Source: Lasiosphaeris hirsuta
Taxonomy: Eukaryota > Ascomycota > Sordariomycetes > Sordariales > Lasiosphaeriaceae
Length of the DNA stretch: 64,000 bases
Assembly (NCBI GenBank): GCA_030549175.1
Contig: JAUKUA010000001.1
Span: forward strand, 5,022,001-5,086,000
Direction of reading: 5' to 3'
Numbering within the stretch: position 1 is the first letter of the stretch; each line of letters opens with the position of its first letter. The notes beneath the pieces are model-generated. The model worked only from the letters and a program-made list of their open reading frames with translations. It ran no database searches and had not been told where the DNA came from. Positions 22,618-31,798 of the stretch are shown piece by piece. A program made the translations under genes and the position numbers.

Positions 22618-22690
22618 AATTCTAAAAGGTTAACAATCTTTCAAAACGCCGGGTATAGCGTTTTAAAATAAGTGTTTTTGGTGGCACAAT
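22618..22690. repeat. Possible fragment of dispersed repeat
   Basis: CAAAACGCCGGGTATAGCGTTTTAAAATA resembles the CAAAACGCC / TTTTAAA words of the AAGGCCTTT family. It is weak. Confidence 0.25.
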
Positions 22691-22746
22691 TACACTATTG
22701 CATATTAGTTTTTTCCATAGAAAGAGAAAAATATGGGATTAAATTT

Positions 22747-23040
22747 ATGAGAGCGATGGGCGGCGACTTTCAGAGTGTTGTGACCGCTAGTGGTGATGGT
22801 GGAAATGATACTGCAATCCATGATGTGAATGCTCGAATTTGCTTTGGGGTCGCGTTGGGCAACATCAGGGCATCATTTTGGATTCATAAGGGGCAGAATA
22901 TATCTAGGGGATATACAGTAAATAAGGCTCTCTGCGTCTGGGGGTGGTCGTCAACGCAGTCAAATTACTATGCGGGCACCTCGAAATATAGGTGCTCGGA
23001 TTTCCATATACCAGAACTAGATTCAACTATGGTTGAATAA
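22747..23040 (+). CDS. Small orphan protein, 97 residues
   Basis: A clean ATG-to-TAA frame without low complexity. It has Gly/Ser at the N-terminus (GGDFQSVVTASGDGGNDT), three Cys residues, and aromatic-rich blocks RASFWIHKGQNISRGYTV and CVWGWSSTQSNYYAGTSKYRC. No signal peptide follows this ATG. The frame is open 25 codons upstream (start GTG) with a hydrophobic stretch, so an upstream exon could supply one. The segment IHKGQNIS...SNYYAGTSK resembles IYEGINIS...DNYYGITTK in the fragment at 27094-27318, which supports a real, duplicated gene. Composition would suit a small beta-rich secreted protein, but no family is recognised and no function is proposed. Confidence 0.45.
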   Translation: MRAMGGDFQSVVTASGDGGNDTAIHDVNARICFGVALGNIRASFWIHKGQNISRGYTVNKALCVWGWSSTQSNYYAGTSKYRCSDFHIPELDSTMVE

Positions 23041-23857
23041 AGTAGATGTTAAAGCCAACTTCCAACAGCTTCTGGTCTTCTCTTTCTACCAGCTAAATCC
23101 TGGTCTCCTCCCCCCACCCCTAGAATAAAAACCCTAAAATCCTCGTCTTCTCCACCCTTAGTTGGCACCAAAAGTATGACTATGAAAACCTACCTCTCGC
23201 TCTACCCTAGGTCATGTGAAAATGGCCTATCGAGTCTAGTAACTTCCCTGGAAATTAGAAGGCTATCCCCTATCCTAGAAAGGCCTTGTAAAATACTAAA
23301 GATGCCTTCTCTCGTTATCAGGGCCTTGGCACCTCCCTTAGTGGGAGTGTTACGCGTTAAACCTTACGGACTCACTTCGTTTGTGGCATTCTTCCTCCGG
23401 CCGGCATGGGTGATATCAACTAAAACGGGATGGATACCTCATTTTTATCTCGGTAAGAGGCTCGTGAGTTATGGGTGATTTTTCCCCCCCTGAAGCACCC
23501 ACCAATGATGAGATTGATGGTCAATTTTTTTAAACGTTCTCTCGAATGAGAACTGTGGCAGCGTTTCAATGGTTAATCGACTCGATCTCTAAATCATCCT
23601 TACGATAGGTGAAAATGTGAGAGGTAAGATGTCGGCTATAGTGTCCCTGATGATGCGCGGAAGAAACCATAAGATAGTATAGACCCCGACTATGGCTCGG
23701 TGAAGGAACTTGGTACCGCGAAGCGACCTCGACTTAACGTTGATGGCGAATTTCACCTCTACTTTGCCTCTTTGCTGGTCGGGCAGCGGCTGGTAAAGGG
23801 TTAGGGTTGGATACGCGACGCGGCAGCTTCGCGATGGCAGGCGGCAATGTCACAGTG
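23041..23857. other. Intergenic, upstream of dipeptidyl aminopeptidase
   Basis: Includes a weak AAGGCC-type fragment (TAGAAAGGCCTTGTAAAATACTAAAGATGCC, about 23276-23306). No supported gene. Confidence 0.45.
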
Positions 23858-23909
23858 TCTCACAGGCACGTCTCACAGGCACGTCTCACAGGCACGTCTC
23901 ACAAGGCCC
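23858..23909. repeat. 13-bp tandem repeat, 3+ copies
   Basis: TCTCACAGGCACG occurs at 23858-23870, 23871-23883 and 23884-23896, with a fourth partial copy. It lies in the 5' flank of the dipeptidyl aminopeptidase gene, where the frame happens to stay open. Confidence 0.9.
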
Positions 23910-24139
23910 GTGCTTGGACTCCAGCGGCCTTTCAACCACCTTCCCGATCCGAGTCTGAATACAAGCGTAAGCGATTATGGTTCCCTTGTATCGACCACAA
24001 AGACCACACACACAGTTATCGGCTTCTGTACGCCCTAGAAGAGCGGTATTCGAATCTCTTTTCGGCGACGGGTCCTACCCGTGCGGCACCAAGTGGCACC
24101 GATTGCGATCACACCTGTCCTCCTGTACCACGGTCGACA

Positions 24140-26970
24140 ATGGCGCAATACTCGGACGAGCCTTTCGCCTCGTCTGCACCCCATCGCAGGAGCACAAGCA
24201 GAAGCTCCAGCCCGAGAAGAATGTCGCACGAAACCGATTCTTCCGTCTCTACCACGAGCCTCGTCTTCGAGCGTATCGGGGAGCGCCTCGCCGCCAAGGA
24301 AGCCGACTCCGACTCTGACTCCGACGACCCGCTTCAAGACGACCCCCACCACGATGATCTCGAGACTGGCCCCTTTCTCGGTAACGGGAGCGCCTCCCAC
24401 GAGAAGCCCCGCCATGCTCCCGGCGGCAAGCGCATGGACCGCAGCATGAAAAAGATCATTATTGTCGTCGCCGCGCTCTTGATAGCATCATGGGTTGTCG
24501 GTCTCTTCGTCTACATCGGATCGCAGGCCTACAAGCCCTCCTCCCACTTCGAGCACGACCCGCAGGCAACGGTCTCGCGAGGAAATGGGAAACAAGTAAC
24601 GCTGGACCAGGTCATGACAGGCTTCTGGTATCCCCAGAGCCACTCAATAAGCTGGATCGCCGGAGCTGATGGCGAAGACGGGCTCCTCGTAGAGCAGGGC
24701 GCCGCTGGCAAGGACTACCTCATCGTTGAGGACATTCGGTCAAAAAACCCTGACGAAGCAGGCGACTCGGCTCATGTTCAGAGCTCCAAGACCTTGATCA
24801 AGGACCGCGCCTTCACGTACAGCGGCAAGTCGTACACGCCGAACCGGGCCTATCCAAGTAGGGATCTGCAGAAAGTCCTGGTCGCGACAAATGTCGAGTC
24901 AAACTTTCGCCATTCTTCATACGCCTCGTACTGGATCTTTGACGTCAAGACGCAAGTTGCCGACCCCCTGGTCCCAGGTGAGCCTGACGCCCGCATCCAG
25001 CTTGCGCAATGGAGCCCGAAAAGCGACGCGGTTGTCTATGCTCGAGAGAATAATCTGTTCCTCCGGAGGGTTGGCTACGAGAAGGTGACACAGATCACGA
25101 CTGATGGGAGCCCCGAGGTGTTCAACGGAGTGCCAGACTGGGTTTACGAAGAGGAGGTCTTTGGGGGTGCCAGCGCAATTTGGTGGTCTGATGATGGCGA
25201 TTACGTTGCCTTCTTGAGAACCAACGAGACTGGCGTCCCGGAATACCCCGTCCAGTATTTTGTCTCGAGGCCGAGCGGCGTGGAGCCAAATCCCGGCGAG
25301 GAGGCCTATCCCGAGGTTCGGATGATCAAGTACCCGAAAGCCGGCGCCCACAACCCAATCGTTGACTTGAAGTTCTACGATGTGGCTGTTGGGAGCGTCT
25401 TCTCGGTGGATATTGCTGGGCGGTTTGAAGATGAAGACCGGCTTATCACCGAGGTCGTTTGGGCTGGCCACAATGTTCTTGTCAAGGAGACCAACCGAGT
25501 TAGTGACATTATGCAAGTTCTCCTTGTCGATGTGACTACGCGCACTGGAACAGCCGTCCGAACCACAGATGTCAAGTCAATCGACGGGGGCTGGTTCGAA
25601 ATTTCTCAAAAGACCAAGTACATTCCAGCCGACAACTCAAAGGGCCGCCGGTTCGATGGATATATCGACACCGTGATCCACGATGATGGTGATCATTTGG
25701 CATACTTCACACCCCTAAATAACCCCGAACCGATCATGCTCACCTCTGGGAGTTGGGAAGTTGTCGATGCCCCCTCTGCGGTTGATCTGGATCGCAATAT
25801 TGTCTACTTTGTAGCAACAAAGGAGTCTTCCACTCAGCGCCACGTTTACCAGGTCAAGCTCTCCGGCACAGATTTAGCGCCTGTCTCGGACACCACTGTC
25901 GAAGGCTACTACGGAATATCATTCTCCACCGGCGCCGGATATGCCCTACTGTCCTACCGAGGACCCGGGATCCCTTGGCAGAAGGTTGTCAGCACCCCGA
26001 GCAACCCCACAAAGTACGAGCACAGCGTGGAAAAGAACGAAGTACTTGCCGATAACGCTCGAAGGCACGAGCTCCCGATCAAGGTTTTTGGCACCATCAA
26101 TGTGGATGGTATCGAGCTCAACTACGTCGAGAGGCGACCACCGCACTTTGACGAAAAGAAGAGATATCCGGTTCTCTTTCAGCAGTACAGCGGACCGGGC
26201 TCGCAGTCTGTAGACAAGCGTTTTGGTGTCGATTTTCAGTCATATATAGCGGCCGGTCTCGGCTATATCTGTGTTACGGTTGACGGGCGTGGAACTGGGT
26301 ACATTGGCCGTACGAACCGCGTCGTCGTCCGGGGCAATTTGGGATACTGGGAGGCTCACGACCAAATCGCCGCCGCCAAGATTTGGGCCGCCAAGAAGTA
26401 CATCGACGAGTCGAAGCTTGCCATTTGGGGGTGGAGCTATGGCGGTTTCATGACGCTGAAGACGCTCGAGCAAGATGCTGGGCAGACATTCAGTTACGGC
26501 ATGTCGGTTGCGCCTGTGACGGACTGGCGGTTCTACGACAGCATCTACACTGAGCGGTACATGCTGACGCCGCAAACAAACACTGCGGGCTACGATAGTA
26601 GCGCTATCTCGAACACGTCGGCCTTGGCGAGCAACGTGCGGTTCCTGCTTATGCATGGCATAGCAGACGACAATGTTCATATGCAGAACTCGTTGACGCT
26701 ACTGGATAAGCTGGATGTGGACGGTGTTGAGAACTACGACGTGCACGTGTTCCCAGACAGTGACCATAGCATTCGCTTCCATAACGCCAACCGGATTGTT
26801 TACGATAGTGAGTGGTTCTTGCACCCCTGGTTACACATGAGATACTGACCTAGCTATTAGAACTATCCAACTGGCTTGTCAACGCCTTCAATGGCGAGTG
26901 GTTAAAGATCGCCAATGCGAAGCCGAGTCATTTCGAAAAGAGCACACACCCAGGTGTCGTAGCTGAGTGA
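24140..26970 (+). CDS. Dipeptidyl aminopeptidase, S9B (Ste13/DapB type)
   Basis: A membrane-anchored serine exopeptidase that removes X-Pro or X-Ala dipeptides, located in the vacuole or late Golgi. Exon 1 is 24140-26807. An intron (GTGAGT...CTATTAG) follows, and exon 2 is 26861-26970; together 925 residues. Without the splice the frame would lose the conserved [21 protein letters not shown] end, so the intron is well supported. Residues 1-100 are a Ser/Asp-rich cytosolic tail and 104-128 are a single type II membrane anchor. An eight-bladed propeller with a DW(V/x)YEEEVFGG double-Glu motif follows, then the hydrolase domain. The catalytic triad is Ser766 in WGWSYGG, Asp843 in HGIADDN and His876 in DSDHSI. 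An in-frame extension upstream (open from 23807) covers a tandem repeat and lacks conservation, so I used the ATG beginning MAQYSDEPF. Confidence 0.95.
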
Positions 26971-27093
26971 TGGAATTGAGCACTTTTTGGCTTGTGCAGC
27001 TTGGCGTTTAGAGTCAGGGCATTTAGGACGGCGTTTTTTTCCCCTAGGTACATATAATGGCGACTTGACGCGTTGTTAGTATTGATTACGTGA
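26971..27093. other. 3' flank of dipeptidyl aminopeptidase
   Basis: Probable 3' UTR. Nothing else seen. Confidence 0.4.
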
Positions 27094-27318
27094 AAGGGCT
27101 TTTTTAGGGTGAAGGGGGGAGGGCCTTTCAATAGTATATATGAAGGTATCAATATAAGCCAGCATTTTGCTATTGGTAACAATTGCAGTGACAACTACTA
27201 TGGTATTACTACGAAAGCTAGTTTCCAAAATCCCATTTCAACTCCTCGCATCCTCATAGCTAATTTTGACAAGACCGACGTTAAGAAATCCGGGGATACT
27301 TTATCACTCGGGCGCTAG
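27094..27318 (+). pseudogene. Truncated relative of the small orphan protein at 22.7 kb
   Basis: The frame opens after TGA (27091-27093) and runs to TAG at 27316-27318 without a good ATG. It reads GGGPFNSIYEGINISQHFAIGNN, CSDNYYGITTKASFQNP and a Lys/Asp-rich tail. The IYEGINIS and DNYYGITTK parts line up in order with IHKGQNIS and SNYYAGTSK of the ORF at 22747-23040. The upstream TGA may be a decayed CGA codon. Homology is my own visual alignment and is weak. Confidence 0.35.
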
Positions 27319-27326
27319 CTACAATA

Positions 27327-27850
27327 TCAGTTGGTAATTAGCTGCGGATGTGTTTCGACCGACTCGTCGATCTTCTCGATGATAGCAGCTGTTCCATACG
27401 CGCAGACCTGGGCGAACCCCCCTAGCTCTCCGGCATCAAAACGCAGTGCTATGATAGCATTGCCGCCGCGGCTTTGGGTTTCGGCCACGATGCGTGTGAT
27501 GGCGTCGTTGCGCGCGGTGTAAAGCTGTCGCTCACTGTTAGTTTCTAGCAAAGCAGCTGAGAGGGACGGAAAAATAGGGTATTTACCATGTTGGTAAACC
27601 ACCTGAGCTCGCCGCCGGCAACGCTCTTGATCACCATGGTCAGAGCGGCAGCCCAGTTTCGGCTCCGCACTGTGAGGCCGTAGACGGCGCCGAGGACTTT
27701 GACGACGCGGTAGCCAGGGATGTCGAACATTGTCGTGGTGATGACGCCGTTGGTCTCGGTGAAGCAGTGGAGGTCCTGGAGGGGGATCGGGATATCAGTG
27801 TGCTGCTGGGCCTTAGCGTCCTTGAGGGAGCGGTTGTCTGTGCTGGACAT
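27327..27850 (-). CDS. YbjQ/UPF0145 family protein
   Basis: Exon 1 is 27850-27587 and exon 2 is 27524-27327. The 62-bp intron removal joins GGELRWFTNM to LYTARNDAITRIVAET, exactly the continuity seen in the family. The product is 153 residues. After a polar N-terminus come TTTMFDIPGYRVVKVLGAVYGLTVRSRN, the helix, and a C-terminal GGNAIIALRFDAGELGGFAQVCAYGTAAII strand region. YbjQ proteins are small, form pentameric rings in bacteria and are sometimes called heavy-metal-binding, although the biochemical role is unproven. The fungal versions are sporadic. Divergent from, and well separated from, the GH131 gene. Confidence 0.9.
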
Positions 27851-28689
27851 GGTGGCGGCGGTGCGCTGTGTGTGCTTTGCTTTGGGATAGTACTGGCCGG
27901 GATGACAGGAGGTGGAAGGTGAGGAGACTACATCCTGTCGGCATGGACTGACATTCCAGTCAGCCCTTTTATATACACAACACACGGCGGCGGATGCTGG
28001 TATTTACTGAGAGATATACACGCCAAATTCAGCAGCGACACTTTGGCTTCTACTACAATTCGTGCACATGCGATTCGTATTTCGTGTTGTCCAGGATGCC
28101 GGGGCTGCTGTGCATTCCCGTCTTTGCCCGGCCCCGCAGTCTCCCGCCCCGGACAGCAGTCCTAGCGGTGCAGCCTTGCGTGGCTTGCCAGGTAGCTAGC
28201 GGTGGCCAAAGAAATGGATGATGCGCGCGACAATGTGTCATTCGATGTGTCATTGCTCGCCCGAATCAACCCGATCATGGTGCGGGTTACGACAGCTTCT
28301 CGGCAGGGCTGAACCCAACGGTTATTAGAGAGGCCTGGGAGAAAAGAGGCAATTGCGCTCTTTTTGCTCCGTACCTGACTTTCCGGGGGATAAACAAGTC
28401 TCACTGAGGTGGACATTGCGGTTTTGAGTTGGTGCTCTGTAAAAAATTAAGGTCATGACCAGCTCAAGCAGCTCCTGCCGAACAACTTGACAAATAACCC
28501 TGCACCACTCATCCTGGCGATGACAACAAACGCAAGAAGGCTACCCGTTCAGTTTCAACGACACGGAATACCACGAGCAAGATAGTATCCAGGTAAAACA
28601 TCTCCCTATCCGTGCCCTGAGCAATGACCATACAGGTCAGGTACTCAGCTGGGTGCTCTGCTCTTTTCGCCGACATGAATCAACCCGTG
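27851..28689. other. Intergenic
   Basis: The minus-strand frame at 28162-28416 has no recognisable domain. Nothing else seen. Confidence 0.45.
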
Positions 28690-28950
28690 TTTGTTTGTTA
28701 GCGCGGGACTTCAAAGCTCATTAACAGAGGAAATGCCTTTCAAAGCACCAACTATAGCTTTTGAGATGCTAGAAATACCTTATTAAAAACCAAATATGTC
28801 TTTTTTAAATCCTAGAAAGGCCTAGTTAAACGCCAAATATGCCTTTTGAAACGCCAGAATGCCGGAATGCCGTTTTTTATGTGACGGAGGCCTTGTCTGG
28901 GCCTCAATATCATCCCTCTTGGCGGGGGTGATCCGCGCCAACAAACCAAC
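28690..28950. mobile_element. MITE-like repeat element
   Basis: The left end TTTGTTTGTTAGCGCGGGACTTCAAAG (28690-28716) is the clearest terminus in the window. Inside are ATGCCTTTCAAAGCACCAACTATAG, TAGAAAGGCCTAGTTAAACGCCAAATATGCCTTTTGAAACGCC and GAATGCCGTTTTTTATG. A degraded inverted right end (CGCGCCAACAAACCAACCAGG) lies near 28937-28957. No coding frame. Confidence 0.7.
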
Positions 28951-29435
28951 CAGGGTTGGAGCATAGATAGGTTCTGTTGCCCATGGACTCTTCACCTCAC
29001 AGCAGGTCCAAATCGCGCCAGGACGACGACGGATGATTCAAGCTCCCAGAGCCGCCAATTGGCATCTTGCATCTGCTGAGCCGCCCGTATTGCAGCTGGG
29101 AGCAAGATGGGACTGGACTGATTGCAAGCAGGCGGCGTTCTCGAGGGGTCGCTACCCCACAAATGCAATCTGGATGTGCGGAACATAACACCCATCCGGC
29201 AGCGGTGCCTGCAGTGCCTGCATCACGAGCGGAAAGTAAACGCCGCCCTGCGAGCGAGACGGTTCGCGATGCCGTCCGCCAAATGACATGGCAAGATTCA
29301 GCCGGAGAGGCCACAATATCTGTCGATGGTGCAATGGCCATAGACGACAAAACATATTTGAGGGCCGGGTCCCGCCCCTAGAGTCTCGTCTCGCGATGCG
29401 TTACCTCGAATCTCGTGTTGTCCAACGCAGGTAAA
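28951..29435. other. Intergenic, GH131 promoter side
   Basis: No gene seen; presumably holds the GH131 promoter. Confidence 0.45.
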
Positions 29436-30373
29436 ATGCATCACACCACAGTGCTCGCACTCGTCCTCGGCGGCGCTGCGATCCTCGTTTCTGCTCGTCC
29501 CCCGCACGGCATCCACGCGGTCGCCGGCAGTGGTACCGTCAAGTGCCCCCTTGTCTTTGACGGACGCGTCAAGACGGCCACAGTCCTAGAAGACTTCGAC
29601 AGCTACGCCACCTCCATCTTCAACCCGGATTATGTCAGGGGCAAGGACAAGTTCAGCCAAATCATCAAGTTCCCCGAGGCCGGTAGCGCCCGCTTCGACA
29701 CTGAGGCGCACAAGCCGTTCGAGGTTACCATCAGCGACAACAGCATCTTCCAGACCCAAAAAGGGTTCCGGAGAGCCGGTCTTCAGTTCCAGGGCGACAC
29801 CAACTCAGGATCCCCTGGCAGCAGTGGCATCAAGACGATTCATTTCAGCTTGAAGTGGGATAGCCAGAGGGCCCTGAACCTCAGCCACGAGTACCTCGTA
29901 TGTCCTCCTTGCTCTAGTGTTTGAGATGCTATGAATTTGACAACCGCTCCCAGAACGTTTGGCACGAGGCCGGCGACTACTCGTCGAACCAGTTCAACTT
30001 TGAGACCGGCGCCATCCTCGGCCAGTCGAGTCTCTCGCGGGACACGTACAAGGTGCTTGACCGAAAGAACAAGCAGATCTGGTCGACTGCCATCGACAAG
30101 ACTGCGTGGCAAAACTTTGCCATCACTCTGAACTTTGACAAGAACACCCTCCAAGTCTACTACTCCAAGGGTGACGATCCGCTCAAGAGTGTCACCAGTG
30201 CCCTCTCCAACGACAACTCGGGTGGTGGCCAGTATCAGATCGGCATCCTCAAGAAACCCACCGGCACCAGCGATGTGGTCAATGCGGGCTTTCAGCAGAA
30301 GAACCTCAACGAGGGCTTGATCTATGGGAGCCTGTTCCTTGAGGACAGTGCGGCTGGGTGTATCTCATTGTAG
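29436..30373 (+). CDS. Secreted glycoside hydrolase family 131 (GH131)
   Basis: Exons 29436-29897 and 29954-30373, with a 56-bp GT-AG intron, give 293 residues. The ATG used starts MHHTTVLALVLGGAAILVSA, a good signal peptide with likely cleavage after Ala. The mature enzyme begins near GTVKCPLVFDGRV. Family blocks follow in order: FNPDYVRG, VTISDNSIFQTQKGFRRAGLQFQGDTN, LNLSHEYL joined to NVWHEAGDYSSNQFNFETG, YKVLDRKNKQIWSTAI, and GQYQIGILKKPTGTSDVVNAGFQ, ending EDSAAGCISL. GH131 enzymes act on beta-1,3/1,6- and beta-1,4-glucans. There is no carbohydrate-binding module. The two Cys near the termini (in GTVKCP and AGCISL) probably pair. Confidence 0.92.
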
Positions 30374-30392
30374 GGTGGTGGCGACCAATTCT

Positions 30393-30490
30393 TGTCTGTT
30401 TGTTGGCGTCGGACTTCAAGTCTCGCCGTGAAAATGGGGAAGGCCTTTCAAAATACTAAATTTGCCTTTTTGACTAAAAATGTCTTTTAA

Positions 30491-30522
<32 letters not shown>

Positions 30523-30740
30523 GACCCTTTTTGATAGTGAAGGGTCATGTGAAATGGCAAATATGCCGTTTGAAACGCTAGAAGGCTGAAAGGGAGATCC
30601 TAAACCCATTTCTAGTTTTTCGAAATACACATTTGTCTTTCATAAACCCTCCATGCCACCAAAAAGGATATTCGTGGCATTTAAAGGCCTTTCCCATATG
30701 CACAACGAGCTTTGAAGTCCCCTGCTAATAAACAAACAAG
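30393..30740. mobile_element. MITE-like foldback element with long terminal inverted repeats
   Basis: The left end (30393-~30465: TGTCTGTTTGTTGGCGTCGGACTTCAAG..., then ATGGGGAAGGCCTTTCAAAATAC) is an imperfect inverted copy of the right end (CTTTGAAGTCCCCTGCTAATAAACAAACAAG at 30710-30740, preceded by AAAGGCCTTTCCCATATG). The imperfect match reaches about 70 bp in from each end. The centre has a C-run of about 20 followed by an A-run (about 30496-30522). It lies 20 bp past the GH131 stop. It has no coding capacity, so a nonautonomous DNA element is the best reading. No clear target-site duplication was seen. Confidence 0.72.
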
Positions 30741-31138
30741 AGGTTGGAGATCCCGGTGTCTGTGAGGAGAGGGAGCGTAAATAGGGATAAATTGATTAGA
30801 GAGATTTGCATCAGTAATGGCTTTTGATGCCCTTTTCCTGAGCAGTGGCTAGCATGCCGTGCCGGGTCTTCCAGTTTTTCCCACCAGCATTGTCTATATT
30901 AGCCATGTATGAATGGCACAGTGACAATCGATTCCGAGGATCCCATCCCTAGACTTCACAAGTAATCACACCTCCGAAAGAAGTCATCACCTCTTTCCCC
31001 CCTTTTCATATTCCAAAAGCTGATACATGATATGATACAGTACAACAGTATGGGTGCCAATCTCTCGCCACATGAAGCTTTTCGGACACCAATGCCCAAG
31101 TAAAACTCCAGTGGGGACTTTAGCCATGAGCAGTCCAT
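30741..31138. other. Intergenic
   Basis: Region between the foldback element and the secreted protein gene. No gene seen. Confidence 0.45.
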
Positions 31139-31798
31139 TCAATCATCGGTTTCGTCCCGACAAACCTCGAACCGAAGCGCCGGCACGCTAAAGTTCTCCG
31201 GCCCTGCGTACACCTACTAACCCGTCAGCCAGCCTCATTTCCACATACGCAAACAAAATCACCCATGGGGAGACATACCATGTGCTGCAACTTTCCTGGC
31301 CCCAACCTTGGCGTATCATTACTTGGCACCGTGTACACAGCCTCGTCGGTGATGACCCGGTCCTCACCGGTGAAGGCGGCCACGACCTCACGCATGATCA
31401 ACAGGTCCGAGGTGCCGTCTTGGTAGCGCGTCCACTTGAACGACACCTCCGAGCTGTCGCCGCACCGCGTCTGGGGGATGCTGCCGAGCTCCTCCGAGAG
31501 TGTGGTCCCCAGCGCCTCACAGTGGACGGGCGGGTGGTCTTTGCAGAAGATCACGTCGAAGCGGTAGCTTTGCATACGAGGTTAGAAAGGGTTTACATCT
31601 AAAAGGGGGAAGGGGGGTTTACAAGTCACGGTGGCTGAGGACGATGGCCGAGGCTGTGAAATCGCTGACGTTGAAGGAGGGTATAACAGTTACGTTCTGC
31701 TTGGCGCGAGATGGGGGCAGTGTTGCTGGTATAGCAGCGGCCGTGGCTCCGCTGGCCAAGGTTAATGCCAGGAACGTCACTATGGTTCGGCAACCCAT
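31139..31798 (-). CDS. Small secreted protein, four Cys
   Basis: Three exons, 31798-31623, 31567-31279 and 31213-31139, give 179 residues. The first donor is GTAAAC, the second GTATGT, and the junctions restore SHRDFYRFDVIFC and LQHMVYAGPENF. Residues 1-21 (MGCRTIVTFLALTLASGATAA) form a signal peptide. The mature chain has four Cys (FCKD, HCEAL, RCGDS, VCRDE), enough for two disulfides, and reads as alternating beta strands (SEVSFKWTRYQDG, DEAVYTVPSND, ALRFEVC). Size, signal and Cys pattern are like the AA1/Alt a 1-like small secreted proteins of ascomycetes, but I cannot confirm that family by eye. It may equally be a lineage-specific candidate effector. Confidence 0.75.
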
